A stretch of DNA of 36,179 nucleotides from Clostridiales bacterium (GCA_015069505.1 SVIL01000005.1:1-36179), one strand, 5' to 3'. Positions 17,256 through 25,282 are shown, counted from the first letter of the stretch. Numbers and translations: made by a program. The notes: generated by a model not told the origin, from the sequence alone.

Positions 17256-17302
17256 TCGTGAATTAATTCGTGAATTAAATTGTCTTATATTTATTATTAA
17301 TT

Positions 17303-18040
17303 TTAACCGAATAGTCCAGTTATAAAGCCCGTGATATCCGCAAATGAGATACTGCTTAAAATTAGGTTAAATAGGTTGATATTGTTTATAAAATTCGTAA
17401 ACGGGGCAGTGGCAATTTCTGCGATAAGTTGTTGGCAAAAACCAAGCGGAATAACGGCGATAATCATTATAATCAGTTCTACGTTGATTATACCCTGAAT
17501 TAACCCTAAAGCCACGCCGAGAAGTTTATCTACGCCTGTTAAGAGGTTGAAACTTTTAGAATTACTGATTATTTCGCCTACGATATAGAAGATAATCTTA
17601 AAGATGATCATAAGCAAGATAACGGCGATAATCAAGCAAATATAATATCCGAAAATGGGTGCAATAACTTGATTTAGTGTAACGTCCATCGGAATTTCAT
17701 TATTTGTTTGAAGTGATAGGACGATTTTTATTATAAACCCCGCAAGCCCCGCATCGCTAAGTTGGTCGGTAGTGACTTGTTCAAGAGTAGTATTCATAAT
17801 AGTATCGCCGAAAATATTAGTTAAAACACCCGATAAACTATTTGAAAGACTTGTTACAAGCGAAAACTTTGACTCTACAAAACTTGCGACCTTGCCCGCC
17901 AAAGCAACCGCTAAAAGTAAACTTAAAAGAGTTCCGAAAGTGGAAAAGAAGGTTTTTGTAAACCCACGCCTTAGTCCGCTTAACGTAAAAATACCGATGA
18001 TAACTAAGGCGATTACGTCAATATAAATCATTATTGACAC
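17303..18040 (-). CDS. CvpA family membrane protein
   Basis: The protein starts with IYIDVIALVIIGIFTLSGLRRGF, the characteristic CvpA N-terminus (a span, then GxxRGF). At least four hydrophobic segments follow, with the typical LTGVDKLLGVALGLIQG block near residues 165-180. CvpA proteins are linked to colicin V production, stress or biofilm formation; the mechanism is not settled. At 245 residues it is longer than many family members because of the extra loop between spans 2 and 3. AAGGAG precedes the ATG. It is monocistronic: promoter at 18110-18138 and terminator downstream. Confidence 0.88.
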   Translation of the reverse strand: MSIMIYIDVIALVIIGIFTLSGLRRGFTKTFFSTFGTLLSLLLAVALAGKVASFVESKFSLVTSLSNSLSGVLTNIFGDTIMNTTLEQVTTDQLSDAGLAGFIIKIVLSLQTNNEIPMDVTLNQVIAPIFGYYICLIIAVILLMIIFKIIFYIVGEIISNSKSFNLLTGVDKLLGVALGLIQGIINVELIIMIIAVIPLGFCQQLIAEIATAPFTNFINNINLFNLILSSISFADITGFITGLFG

Positions 18041-18109
18041 TCCTTTTAACTTTTTTTATTACACGGTAAAAATAAAGCCGTAATAATAAAATTTCCTAAT
18101 GATAATTAA

Positions 18110-18138
18110 ATAATACCATATACTAAAAACATTTGCAA
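18110..18138 (-). promoter_or_regulatory. Promoter of cvpA
   Basis: On the minus strand TTGCAA (18133-18138), a 17-base spacer and TATTAT (18110-18115) lie 70 bases before the start codon. Confidence 0.65.
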
Positions 18139-18154
18139 GAATTTTATGGATTTG

Positions 18155-18185
18155 TGAATATTTTTTAGTTTTAAGGGGAATAAAA
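18155..18185 (+). promoter_or_regulatory. Candidate sigma-F/sigma-G promoter of yyaC
   Basis: TGAATA (18155-18160), 15 bases, then GGGAATAAAA (18176-18185) resembles forespore sigma-factor promoters (-10 pattern GGNNANAHTR, one mismatch). No good housekeeping promoter is seen here. This fits the forespore role expected for YyaC; the match is from memory of the Bacillus consensus. Confidence 0.4.
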
Positions 18186-18221
18186 GCACTAAACACAAAT
18201 AACTAAATTTTAGAGCGAAAA

Positions 18222-18779
18222 ATGGAAAACAAATCTTATAATTTTAGCGTATGGAACGAACACGCCCGTGACGGGGTGACTGAAGCCTTGAACGAATTAA
18301 ACCCAAAAAATAAAAAGCCTATAATTATTTGCATAGGCTCTGACCTTGTGTTAGGGGATAGTTTAGGACCGCTTGTAGGCACGTTTTTAAGACAAAAAAA
18401 TCTAAGCGGATATATTTACGGGACGTTAAACGCACCCATTACCGCAAAGGAAATCAGTTACGCAAAAACATATCTTAAACTAATGCACCCGTCATCACTT
18501 ACTATTGCCGTTGATGCCGCCGTGGGAAGCCCTGACGACGTTGGATTAATCAAAGTTCAAAGCGGCGGGTTAAAGCCAGGACTTGGCGTAAATAAGGATT
18601 TAGGCTTAATAGGGGATATAAGTATAATAGGTATAGTTGCAGGGCGGTCACAAAAAAATTACGACCTATTCAACCTAACAAGACTAAACCTTATATATAA
18701 GATGTCAAGAATTATTGCAGAGGGTATAGAAACCTATCTTCAAGTAATAGATACTTCATTTAAATCAGGTGTAATTTAA
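18222..18779 (+). CDS. yyaC: YyaC/DUF1256-family sporulation protein
   Basis: The 185-residue protein matches the YyaC family, related in fold to the germination protease GPR and hydrogenase maturation proteases. It has CIGSDLVLGDSLGPLVG at residues 37-53, where the Asp residues are in the position of the metal or catalytic acids in that fold, and NAPITAKEI and TIAVDAAVGSP further on. The exact function is not established; it is found in endospore formers. Its presence suggests sporulation or a recent spore-forming ancestor. Start ATG 18222 has AGAGCG upstream, a poor ribosome binding site. It is the only plus-strand gene between ftsH and the dnaN-rsmG spacer. Confidence 0.88.
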   Translation: MENKSYNFSVWNEHARDGVTEALNELNPKNKKPIIICIGSDLVLGDSLGPLVGTFLRQKNLSGYIYGTLNAPITAKEISYAKTYLKLMHPSSLTIAVDAAVGSPDDVGLIKVQSGGLKPGLGVNKDLGLIGDISIIGIVAGRSQKNYDLFNLTRLNLIYKMSRIIAEGIETYLQVIDTSFKSGVI

Positions 18780-18784
18780 TAACA

Positions 18785-18816
18785 AAACCCCCGTTCTGTT
18801 TCAAGAACGGGGGTTT
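18785..18816. terminator. Bidirectional terminator between yyaC and jag
   Basis: The 13-bp GC-rich stem AAACCCCCGTTCT/AGAACGGGGGTTT ends both the yyaC unit and the rpmH-rnpA-yidD-yidC-jag operon. Confidence 0.88.
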
Positions 18817-18830
18817 AACATTTAATTTAA

Positions 18831-19640
18831 TTAGTCTTTTAAACTGTTTCCCAAATAGGTACCAAAAGTTATGGTTGACTTTCTTTTATCACTGCCGCCA
18901 CTTGGCTTTCCTTTGCCACCCTTAAAACCGCCTTTACCACCACGACCCTTTCTATCTGACTTAAAGTCACGACGATTTGAACGGCGATCGTTATTGTTTC
19001 TGCCTGCGTTATAAGGTCTTGCAAACTCGTCTTTATCGAACGGAACAATAACTACGTAACGGTTTGGTTCTTTGCCGTCACTCTTGGTTGAAACGGTTTT
19101 ACTTTCAGCAAGAGCGGTATGAATAATTCTTCTTTCAAACGGACTCATCGGTTCTAAAATAACGTCTCTACGCATTTCAGTAGCCTTTTCTTCAAGTTTA
19201 TGTGCCAAAGAAATCAAAGTTTCTTCACGACGGGTCCTGTAATTTTCGCAATCTACGAAAACCTTATTATACTCTTTTTTACCGATGTTTGCGATAGCAC
19301 CCGCTAAGGTTTGCAACGCATCTAAAACTTCGCCCCTATAACCAATAACGGACGAGGACGATTCGGCTATAAGCGTAATAGTCGGATTTTCACCGTCTTC
19401 ACTAAGTTCAGCCTTTGCAGTTATATCCATCATATCGAGGACTTTTTGAACAAACTCTTTGGCTTTAACCGCACCGGTTGGTTTTCTTTCAATTTTAACT
19501 ACTGCTTTGCCTTTAAGCATACCAAATAAACCTTTGGTTGGGGTTTCCAAAACTTCAATTACGGCTTCTTCTTCGGTTAATCCGAGTTCAGATAAGCCTG
19601 CTTTTATAGTTTCATCAACCGTTTTACCTGTAAATTCCAT
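18831..19640 (-). CDS. khpB: RNA-binding protein Jag (KhpB/EloR)
   Basis: Jag binds RNA and affects cell elongation and sporulation in Firmicutes. Domains: Jag-N at residues 1-52 (MEFTGKTVDETI...GMLKGKAVVKI), a KH domain at about 75-130 with the loop GYRGEVLDALQTL, and R3H at about 135-200 (MSPFERRIIHTAL). The KH loop normally reads GKRG; here it is GYRG. A basic Arg/Gly-rich tail (about 210-258) is unusually long and probably adds non-specific RNA binding. It is the last gene of the operon and follows yidC by 18 bases. Confidence 0.93.
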   Translation of the reverse strand: MEFTGKTVDETIKAGLSELGLTEEEAVIEVLETPTKGLFGMLKGKAVVKIERKPTGAVKAKEFVQKVLDMMDITAKAELSEDGENPTITLIAESSSSVIGYRGEVLDALQTLAGAIANIGKKEYNKVFVDCENYRTRREETLISLAHKLEEKATEMRRDVILEPMSPFERRIIHTALAESKTVSTKSDGKEPNRYVVIVPFDKDEFARPYNAGRNNNDRRSNRRDFKSDRKGRGGKGGFKGGKGKPSGGSDKRKSTITFGTYLGNSLKD

Positions 19641-19658
19641 ATTTACTCTCCCTTTTTA

Positions 19659-21152
19659 TTATTTCAATCTGCCCCTAACGTGCTTTTCTTCTTTAACAGG
19701 CCCACTTATAAAATCACCTTTATTTTCATTGTTCTTTTTTTCAGGTTTGGTCTGTTTTTCTTTCTCTTTTTCGTCTTCGGTCGTATCTTTATTAAAAACT
19801 CTACCCCTTATTTTCTCGGCAGATTGACTTGCTTTTTTACGCTTGAAACTAAAATCAACTATCCAGTTAATACCAAGCGTCGTTAAAATACTGAACACTG
19901 AACTTATAATCATATATATAGAGAAGGCTGCAGTGTACATAAACGCGAAAAACGCCATCATAATAGGCATCATCCACATCATCATCTTTTGTGTTCTTGC
20001 ACCTTGTCCATCAACGGTTTGAAGTTCCATTTGTGCCTTTTGGCTCTTATTCATAACGAACTGCGTTAAGAAAGATATACCCGCAGTCAACACTGCAAGA
20101 ATAAAGAACCCATTAGGCTTTGTTTGTTCATCGGTTAACTTACTGATAAGTTTTTTATAGTTATCGGCAGTCATACCATACTGACCTTCTTCGGTAGCGG
20201 TGTAACCGTAAGTAGTCTTAAAAGTATCCCAGTTATCTAATATCGGGTGTGCCATAGGACTGTCGGTAACCCAAATATTTTGAACCCACAAAAACCTTGC
20301 GTTAATTTCTCTAAAAGTCTCAGCGGATTTTTGACTACAAACGTCTTCTAAAAACTGAGAAGCAGTTAAAGTGGTTTGATCTTTAAAAAGTTTTTCTTCA
20401 TTATCGATTAAAACCTTAAAATCAGTATCTTTCAATTGAGTGTCTTTAACTATAAAACTAACGCTACCAACCGTAAACTTTTCAGATTCCGTACCCTCGT
20501 TTTCCAAGGTGTACATAAACTTATAAGATATATACGAATTTTCAGTAGTTACCGTTAAAGAACTTGACCCGTCACCTACTTCTTTAACGACGTTATAATT
20601 AACACCATTATTAGTAATAGGTGTATCGTTATCAACGTATCTATCGTAAAATTCTTTGTGTTTTACAGTAAAAGTATTATTTTCATACTTTATTAAATCG
20701 CCATCAGCATCAATACCGTCGTAAATAACTGAGTTATAAGAGTTACTCATATTATAAAAATATTCACGGTTTTGGTATTGAGAATAAGAAGTGAACGCGT
20801 TTATAGCAACTATAAATATTACAAGCGTAATAATAGTAGGTAAGCACGACCCCCACATAGAATAGCCGTTCTTTTTATATAACGCCATCATTTTTTGGTT
20901 GTAAAGGTTTTTATCGTTTGCGTACTGCTTTTGCAACTTTTCAAGTTCCGGACGCATTTCTTCCATTTTTAATGAATTTTTACGCATTGAATACCTTGAC
21001 ATAAAATCAAACGGCAAAGTAATAAGTTTAAGTATTATTGTAAATAAAATAACACCTAACGCAATGGATGAACTTATTTGAATAAGCCATTTGATTATAT
21101 CAACCAAAAAATTATTGGTTACCGGTGTAGCGAAGTGAATTAAATCAATCAT
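19659..21152 (-). CDS. yidC: Membrane protein insertase YidC (SpoIIIJ type)
   Basis: YidC inserts and folds membrane proteins with or without SecYEG. Span 1 is at residues about 27-48, followed by a cytoplasmic coiled hairpin with MEEMRPELEKLQKQY (63-77) and span 2 at 104-122. After about 160 extracytoplasmic residues comes the conserved ARFLWVQNIWVTD (285-297), and then further spans near 348-366 and 390-432. The C-terminal tail is basic. In Bacillus the segment between span 2 and ARFLW is short; here it is greatly enlarged. There is no signal peptide or lipobox. The groove Arg of span 1 appears as Lys42. The position after yidD and before jag is standard. Confidence 0.93.
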   Translation of the reverse strand: MIDLIHFATPVTNNFLVDIIKWLIQISSSIALGVILFTIILKLITLPFDFMSRYSMRKNSLKMEEMRPELEKLQKQYANDKNLYNQKMMALYKKNGYSMWGSCLPTIITLVIFIVAINAFTSYSQYQNREYFYNMSNSYNSVIYDGIDADGDLIKYENNTFTVKHKEFYDRYVDNDTPITNNGVNYNVVKEVGDGSSSLTVTTENSYISYKFMYTLENEGTESEKFTVGSVSFIVKDTQLKDTDFKVLIDNEEKLFKDQTTLTASQFLEDVCSQKSAETFREINARFLWVQNIWVTDSPMAHPILDNWDTFKTTYGYTATEEGQYGMTADNYKKLISKLTDEQTKPNGFFILAVLTAGISFLTQFVMNKSQKAQMELQTVDGQGARTQKMMMWMMPIMMAFFAFMYTAAFSIYMIISSVFSILTTLGINWIVDFSFKRKKASQSAEKIRGRVFNKDTTEDEKEKEKQTKPEKKNNENKGDFISGPVKEEKHVRGRLK

Positions 21153-21155
21153 ATT

Positions 21156-21398
21156 TTAATAAACCCATTTAACTATACTTTTTTTGTCCGGCACTTTATC
21201 AAACCCGCCCTTACACCACGGATGGCACCGACAAATTCTTAAAAAACCTAAAAAACAGCCCTTAAAAAAGCCGTGTTTTAAGATTGCTTCCAGTGTGTAC
21301 TGAGAGCATGACGGAATATACATACAAGTACCCTTAGATAGGTACTTTTGATAAAACTTTATTGCCTTAACGGCTAAAAACTTTAACATTATTCGCAA
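21156..21398 (-). CDS. yidD: Membrane insertion factor YidD
   Basis: This 80-residue protein has the family core KFYQKYLS..C.YIPSCSQYTLEAI and RICRCHPWCKGGFDKVP, including the conserved cysteines. It helps YidC-dependent insertion at the inner face of the membrane. It overlaps the end of rnpA by 10 bases; an internal ATG at residue 4 is an alternative start. yidC follows after 3 bases, so translation is probably coupled. Confidence 0.94.
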   Translation of the reverse strand: MRIMLKFLAVKAIKFYQKYLSKGTCMYIPSCSQYTLEAILKHGFFKGCFLGFLRICRCHPWCKGGFDKVPDKKSIVKWVY

Positions 21399-21712
21399 TA
21401 AAATCCGCCTTTTTTAAAAAGGTAGTCCATATTCGACTTAAAAGTTTGTAAAGAATAATTCTCTTTAACTTTTGGTATAAAAACAAAAAAGAAGTTTTTC
21501 CTAAGATTAGGGATAAAACTTCTGAAAGATTCCCGTAAGAGCCTTTTAATTCTGTTTCTTTTTACACTTCCGCCGTGTTTTTTTCCGACGGCAAACCCTA
21601 CCTTTAATTGTTCTTTATCCAAATAAACAAGGGTAAAGTCAGATGAAAAAATTCTTTTACCTTTTTTAAATACTAAATCGAAATCTTTTTGTTTTTTTAA
21701 TCTGTAATCCAA
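21389..21712 (-). CDS. rnpA: Ribonuclease P protein component
   Basis: RnpA assists the RNase P RNA in cutting tRNA 5' leaders. The 107-residue protein has the conserved FAVGKKHGGSVKRNRIKRLLRES block (53-75), here written in parts: a GKK segment and the RNR-KR-LRE helix. The start is TTG (21712), giving the usual short N-terminus DYRLKKQKDFDLVFKKGKR. The ribosome binding site is not strong. rpmH lies 26 bases upstream. Confidence 0.95.
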   Translation of the reverse strand: MDYRLKKQKDFDLVFKKGKRIFSSDFTLVYLDKEQLKVGFAVGKKHGGSVKRNRIKRLLRESFRSFIPNLRKNFFFVFIPKVKENYSLQTFKSNMDYLFKKGGFYCE

Positions 21713-21738
21713 GTTATATACCTGAATAAACCTTCTAA

Positions 21739-21873
21739 CTATGCAGAAAGTTTATGACGACCTTTGTTGCGACGTCTTTTGATAACGTTTCTACCGTTGT
21801 GTGATTTCATTCTTTTTCTAAAACCGTGAACTTTGCTTCTTTGTCTTTTTTTAGGTTGATAGGTCTGTTTCAT
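21739..21873 (-). CDS. rpmH: Ribosomal protein bL34
   Basis: This is a 44-residue basic protein reading [18 protein letters not shown] at the start and ending [11 protein letters not shown]. These are the conserved features of bL34, including [16 protein letters not shown] in the middle. It is too short for most open-frame lists. AAGGAG lies 7 bases before the ATG. It is first in the rpmH-rnpA-yidD-yidC-jag operon, whose promoter is at 21922-21949. Confidence 0.97.
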   Translation of the reverse strand: MKQTYQPKKRQRSKVHGFRKRMKSHNGRNVIKRRRNKGRHKLSA

Positions 21874-21921
21874 ATCTCTATTCTCCTTAATTTATGCCTA
21901 TTTATTATTTTTTGCTTTATT

Positions 21922-21949
21922 ATTTTATATATTTTAGTGCTTTTGTCAA
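21922..21949 (-). promoter_or_regulatory. Promoter of the rpmH operon
   Basis: On the minus strand TTGACA (21944-21949), a 16-base spacer and TAAAAT (21922-21927) precede rpmH by about 50 bases. The -35 begins only a few bases after the dnaN stop codon. Confidence 0.7.
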
Positions 21950-21954
21950 ACGAA

Positions 21955-23055
21955 TTAAGCATTTATTCTTACGGGAAGCACTAAATATAAGAAATCTTCG
22001 TCACCGACCGGCTTTAAGATACACGGATCGATTGCCGTATTAAGGTTAAGATTAATAAAATCTTCGCCTATAATCTTTAAAAAGTCAACTAAATATTTTC
22101 CGTTAAAAGCGATCGCAATATCTTTGCCCGTAAGGTTTACGTTTACGTTTTCATTAACGTTACCGATCTCAGATTTTGCGGATACGGTCATTACGGTTTC
22201 TTTAACGTCAAACTTAACTATATTAAACCTATCGTTTTTAGCGACGATGGACGCTCTTTCAATACTACCTAACAAAGTTTGTTTATTGACCGTTACCACG
22301 TTTGCAAATGAAGTGGGTAGTATATGGTTATATTTAACGAATTCGCCTTCAATTAAACGTGATACTAACGAAGTTGATTCAAGTTCGATGAATAACGAAT
22401 TTTTTTGAAGTACAACTTTTACGTCTTGGTCTTCTTTATCTAATAACCTTGTGATTTCTAAAAGAGTTCTCGACGGGATTATTACCTTAAAGTTTCCGCT
22501 TGCTTTAACTTCTTTTTTAACGACTGACATTCTAAACCCGTCAAGTGCAACCGCAGTTAAAACGCCGTCGGTTACTTCAAATAAACAACCTTTAAGAATA
22601 GGACGGCTATCGTCAGATGAACAAGCAAATACCGTTCTTTCAATAATCTTTTTAAGTTCGGACTGTTTAATTTCAAAATAATCCCCGTTACCATCGTTTT
22701 CAATCTTAGGATAATTTTCCACGGGGAAAACTTGAAGTTCGGATTCAGAATCGGAATATTTAATTTCCAAACCACCTTCACCAAGCCTACAAAGTTCGAT
22801 TTGTTCCTTTTCTAATTTTTTAACGAATTCAACGAAATATTTACCTACTACGACGGTTTCGCCTTCCATAAGCACGTCCGCTTTAATCTTTTTGGATATA
22901 GTAAGTTCCATATCGGTTGCAATAAGAGTCAAACTATCGCACTTTGCAATAATTTTAATACCTTCCAAAACGGGATTAGTTGATTTTACGCTTAACGCTT
23001 TACTTACTTTAAGCACTGCATCCGATAAATCTAAGCCGTCGCAAATTAGTTTCAT
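21955..23055 (-). CDS. dnaN: DNA polymerase III sliding clamp (beta subunit)
   Basis: The clamp tethers polymerase III to DNA. The 366-residue sequence has three repeats of the clamp fold. It starts MKLICDGLDLSDAVLKVSKALS, includes GKYFVEFVKKL, IIPSRTLLEITRLL and AFNGKYLVDFLKI, and ends in the family's LVLPVRINA. AAGGAG lies upstream of the ATG. It lies between the rpmH promoter and the putative oriC, at the place where dnaA usually stands. Confidence 0.95.
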   Translation of the reverse strand: MKLICDGLDLSDAVLKVSKALSVKSTNPVLEGIKIIAKCDSLTLIATDMELTISKKIKADVLMEGETVVVGKYFVEFVKKLEKEQIELCRLGEGGLEIKYSDSESELQVFPVENYPKIENDGNGDYFEIKQSELKKIIERTVFACSSDDSRPILKGCLFEVTDGVLTAVALDGFRMSVVKKEVKASGNFKVIIPSRTLLEITRLLDKEDQDVKVVLQKNSLFIELESTSLVSRLIEGEFVKYNHILPTSFANVVTVNKQTLLGSIERASIVAKNDRFNIVKFDVKETVMTVSAKSEIGNVNENVNVNLTGKDIAIAFNGKYLVDFLKIIGEDFINLNLNTAIDPCILKPVGDEDFLYLVLPVRINA

Positions 23056-23571
23056 ATTCTACTCCTTAAACGCATTATAACGTATGATATATAATTATAT
23101 ATCATATCGAAATAAAAATCAAGAAATTTTACCTTTTTTAGCCTTTTAATTTTTATTCATTTCAAATTGATAAGATATGGATGTTTTTTTTATTATTAAA
23201 TATTTAAAATAAGTATAAATAGTAGTATAGCGTGTGAATTTGTTGATAAGCGTGTTTAAGTCAGTTTTTATATAGTGATTTTAAGGTTGAAATGCGGTGA
23301 ATAGAATAGTTAATAGACGTTGATTAAAATTATTTTTGTTAACAACTTATTTTTTTTAAAATTTTCAAAAATTAAAAAACTGAATATATTGCGTATAAAT
23401 GAGAATAAACGCATGTTAAACTAAAAATTATGTAAATAAACTTTAAAAACTAATTTATCAACAAAGTTATTAAAAGTTATCAACTTTAAAATTTTTTTAT
23501 TGTTAAAAAAATTTATGTTGTAAGTTTTTAATTATTGTGTTATACTTAAAAAAAACGGATTTTATTAGGGT
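23056..23571. other. Candidate replication origin (oriC)
   Basis: This 516-bp AT-rich spacer separates leftward dnaN from rightward rsmG. It contains DnaA-box-like 9-mers: TTATCAACA at 23455-23463 (plus), TTATCAACT at 23477-23485 (plus, 22 bp from the first), TTATCAACA at 23241-23249 (minus) and TTATCAATT near 23167-23175 (minus). An AT tract (23486-23514) follows the paired boxes and could be the unwinding region. A perfect 22-bp palindrome lies at 23084-23105 near the dnaN start. No open reading frame is present. Strict TTATCCACA boxes were not seen, so the call rests on the variant box and the strand switch. Confidence 0.55.
23518..23546 (+). promoter_or_regulatory. Promoter of rsmG
   Basis: TTGTAA (23518-23523), a 17-base spacer and TATACT (23541-23546) lie 25 bases before the rsmG start codon. 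Confidence 0.65.
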
Positions 23572-24252
23572 ATGACGGAACTTTTTAAGGATTACGGAAT
23601 AGAGATTACGGACGATAAGTTATCAAAGTTTGAAAAGTATTATAAATTGTTGATAGAATATAATAATAAATTCAACATCACCGCAATTACCGAAAAGAAG
23701 GAAGTTTACCTTAAACACTTTATCGACAGTATTTTAGGGTTAGAGTTTATTGAAAACGGAAGTTTAATAGATATAGGTTCGGGTGGGGGATTTCCGGCGA
23801 TACCATTGAAGATATTAAACGAAGAGTTGGACGTTACCCTTATGGAAGCCACCGGTAAAAAGTGTGAGTTTTTAAATGTCGTTATAAATAGTTTAGGGCT
23901 TAAAAATATTCGTGTAATTAATGGTAGAGCGGAAGAAATTGCAAAAGACGATAATTACCGTGAAAAGTTTGCTTACTGCACGGCACGGGCGGTTGCAAGG
24001 CTTAATACGCTCTGTGAATATTGTATTCCGTTCGTTAAAAAAGGCGGGTACTTTGTGGCGTTTAAAGGTGATGCAACAGACGAGTTGAAAGAGGGATTAA
24101 ACGCTATAAAAGTGCTTGGCGGTGAGGTTGATAAAGTTAAAGAATACGACCTTGACGGTGCGAAACGAACGCTTATAAAAATTAAAAAGATAGGGGTTAC
24201 CGATAAAAAATATCCACGTGGACAGGGTAAGGAGAGAAAAAATCCGCTGTGA
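23572..24252 (+). CDS. rsmG: 16S rRNA (guanine-N7) methyltransferase RsmG
   Basis: RsmG (GidB) methylates G527 of 16S rRNA, with S-adenosylmethionine as donor. The SAM-binding motif LIDIGSGGGFPAIPL is at residues 64-78, and the family segments EYNNKFNITAIT and YCTARAVARLNTLCEY are present. Length 226 residues is typical. The start has AGGG 5 bases upstream. The C-terminus ends KYPRGQGKERKNPL. It normally precedes parA-parB, but here the SLOG-family gene overlaps its stop by 4 bases. Confidence 0.95.
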   Translation: MTELFKDYGIEITDDKLSKFEKYYKLLIEYNNKFNITAITEKKEVYLKHFIDSILGLEFIENGSLIDIGSGGGFPAIPLKILNEELDVTLMEATGKKCEFLNVVINSLGLKNIRVINGRAEEIAKDDNYREKFAYCTARAVARLNTLCEYCIPFVKKGGYFVAFKGDATDELKEGLNAIKVLGGEVDKVKEYDLDGAKRTLIKIKKIGVTDKKYPRGQGKERKNPL

Positions 24253-24728
24253 TTAAAGATAAAGAACTTTTTATTAATCCGTTAAAAACGTGTGCTTGTA
24301 CGGGACATAGGGTAGTTGAAATATCTTTTGACCGTGAAAAGTTGAAAGGTATTTTTGTAAAACTTATAGAGTGCGGCTACGATACGTTTTTGATAGGTAT
24401 GGCGATAGGTTTCGACACGATTTGCTTTAATATTTTAGAAAATTTGAAAAGTGAGTATAAAATAAAACTTATTGCTTGTATTCCGTGCCTAAGTCAGGCA
24501 TATAAATTTAATAAAAAACAAAAAGAAGAGTACGATAGGATGTTATCTATTGCCGATGAAAAAATTTATATAAGTGAAGAATACGACGATAAGTGTATGA
24601 TGAGGCGGAACAAGTTTATGGTGGATAATTCCTCTTGTTTGGTTTCGTATATAAGGCGGAATTACGGCGGGTCTGTTTCTACCGTAAATTATGCCGTTAA
24701 AATGGATAAAACCGTGATTTCGGTTTAA
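24249..24728 (+). CDS. SLOG-family (DUF1273, YpsA-like) protein
   Basis: The 159-residue protein begins with a TCACTGHR strand (residues 13-20) and has a FLIGMAIGFD segment (about 46-55), both seen in the SLOG nucleotide-binding superfamily of YpsA. It contains ..SSCLVSYIRRNYGGSVSTV (about 128-146), the usual family end. SLOG proteins are thought to bind nucleotide-derived ligands; YpsA influences cell division in Bacillus. Function here is unknown. The start is GTG and overlaps the rsmG stop (GTGA), a sign of translational coupling. The cyclophilin gene follows after 22 bases. Confidence 0.8.
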   Translation: MIKDKELFINPLKTCACTGHRVVEISFDREKLKGIFVKLIECGYDTFLIGMAIGFDTICFNILENLKSEYKIKLIACIPCLSQAYKFNKKQKEEYDRMLSIADEKIYISEEYDDKCMMRRNKFMVDNSSCLVSYIRRNYGGSVSTVNYAVKMDKTVISV

Positions 24729-24750
24729 AATAAATATAAGGAGATAATTT

Positions 24751-25266
24751 ATGAAAAAGGTCAAAATTGAACTCAAAAACGGAAAAATTATGAACGTAAA
24801 CTTAAATGAAGAAGCGGCACCCGTAAGCGTTGAAAACTTTTTGAAGTACGTTGACGACGGCTTTTATAACGGACTGTGTTTTCATAGGGTTATCCCCGGC
24901 TTTATGATTCAGGGCGGGGGCTTTACGGACGACGAACCCGGCATTAAGGAACGCCCTACGACCTATCCGCCGATTAAAGGTGAATTTAATTCTAACGGCG
25001 TGAAAAACGACCTTAAACACAAAAAAGGCGTTATTTCTATGGCGAGGACGTTTATAAAAGATTCAGCGACGAGCCAGTTCTTTATTTGCGTCGCAAATTG
25101 CGATTATTTAGACGGTGAATACGCAGCGTTCGGCACGCTTGCCGATGAAGAGAGTTTGAAAGTTGCTGTAAATATTAGCGAAGTTTCCACACATAACTGG
25201 CGTGGGTACGGGGATATACCTAACGACCCCGTGGTTATTAAGTCAATAACCAGAATAGACGATTAA
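24751..25266 (+). CDS. Cyclophilin-type peptidyl-prolyl isomerase
   Basis: The enzyme speeds cis-trans isomerisation of peptide bonds before proline. The cyclophilin core is present: FHRVIPGFMIQGG (about 44-56) with the catalytic Arg in FHR, ISMAR (about 95-99), SQFFI (108-112) and AAFG (125-128). The usual Trp near the C-terminal part of the site is not at the expected place (YLDGEYAAFG). Length 171 residues, no signal peptide, so cytoplasmic. AAGGAG precedes the ATG. Confidence 0.93.
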   Translation: MKKVKIELKNGKIMNVNLNEEAAPVSVENFLKYVDDGFYNGLCFHRVIPGFMIQGGGFTDDEPGIKERPTTYPPIKGEFNSNGVKNDLKHKKGVISMARTFIKDSATSQFFICVANCDYLDGEYAAFGTLADEESLKVAVNISEVSTHNWRGYGDIPNDPVVIKSITRIDD

Positions 25267-25282
25267 GATTAAATACAAAACA

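Larger units (their letters stand above)
14587..17302. other. 2.7-kb gene-free AT-rich region between ftsH and cvpA
   Basis: No convincing protein gene is present on either strand. Open frames are short, lack ribosome binding sites and have the composition of random AT-rich DNA. What it holds: the likely ftsH promoter (14709-14737), a decayed repeat fragment (14865-14896), a promoter-to-terminator RNA unit (14991-15180), repeat copies B and C in opposite orientation, three parS sites (16183-16290), two long hairpins (16872-16908, 16979-17040) and the cvpA terminator (17224-17255). A GC-rich hairpin, GGCGGGAAT/ATTCCGCC at 15629-15655, is also visible without an obvious role. Confidence 0.7.

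Noticed and set aside
17080..17325. Plus-strand open frame of 81 codons before cvpA
   Set aside because: No ribosome binding site, it runs through the cvpA terminator hairpin and the end of cvpA, and its composition is that of random AT-rich DNA.
24218..24233. CCACGTGG inside rsmG as a parS site
   Set aside because: Only the CACGTG core and a few flanks match; about half of the 16 positions differ from the consensus.
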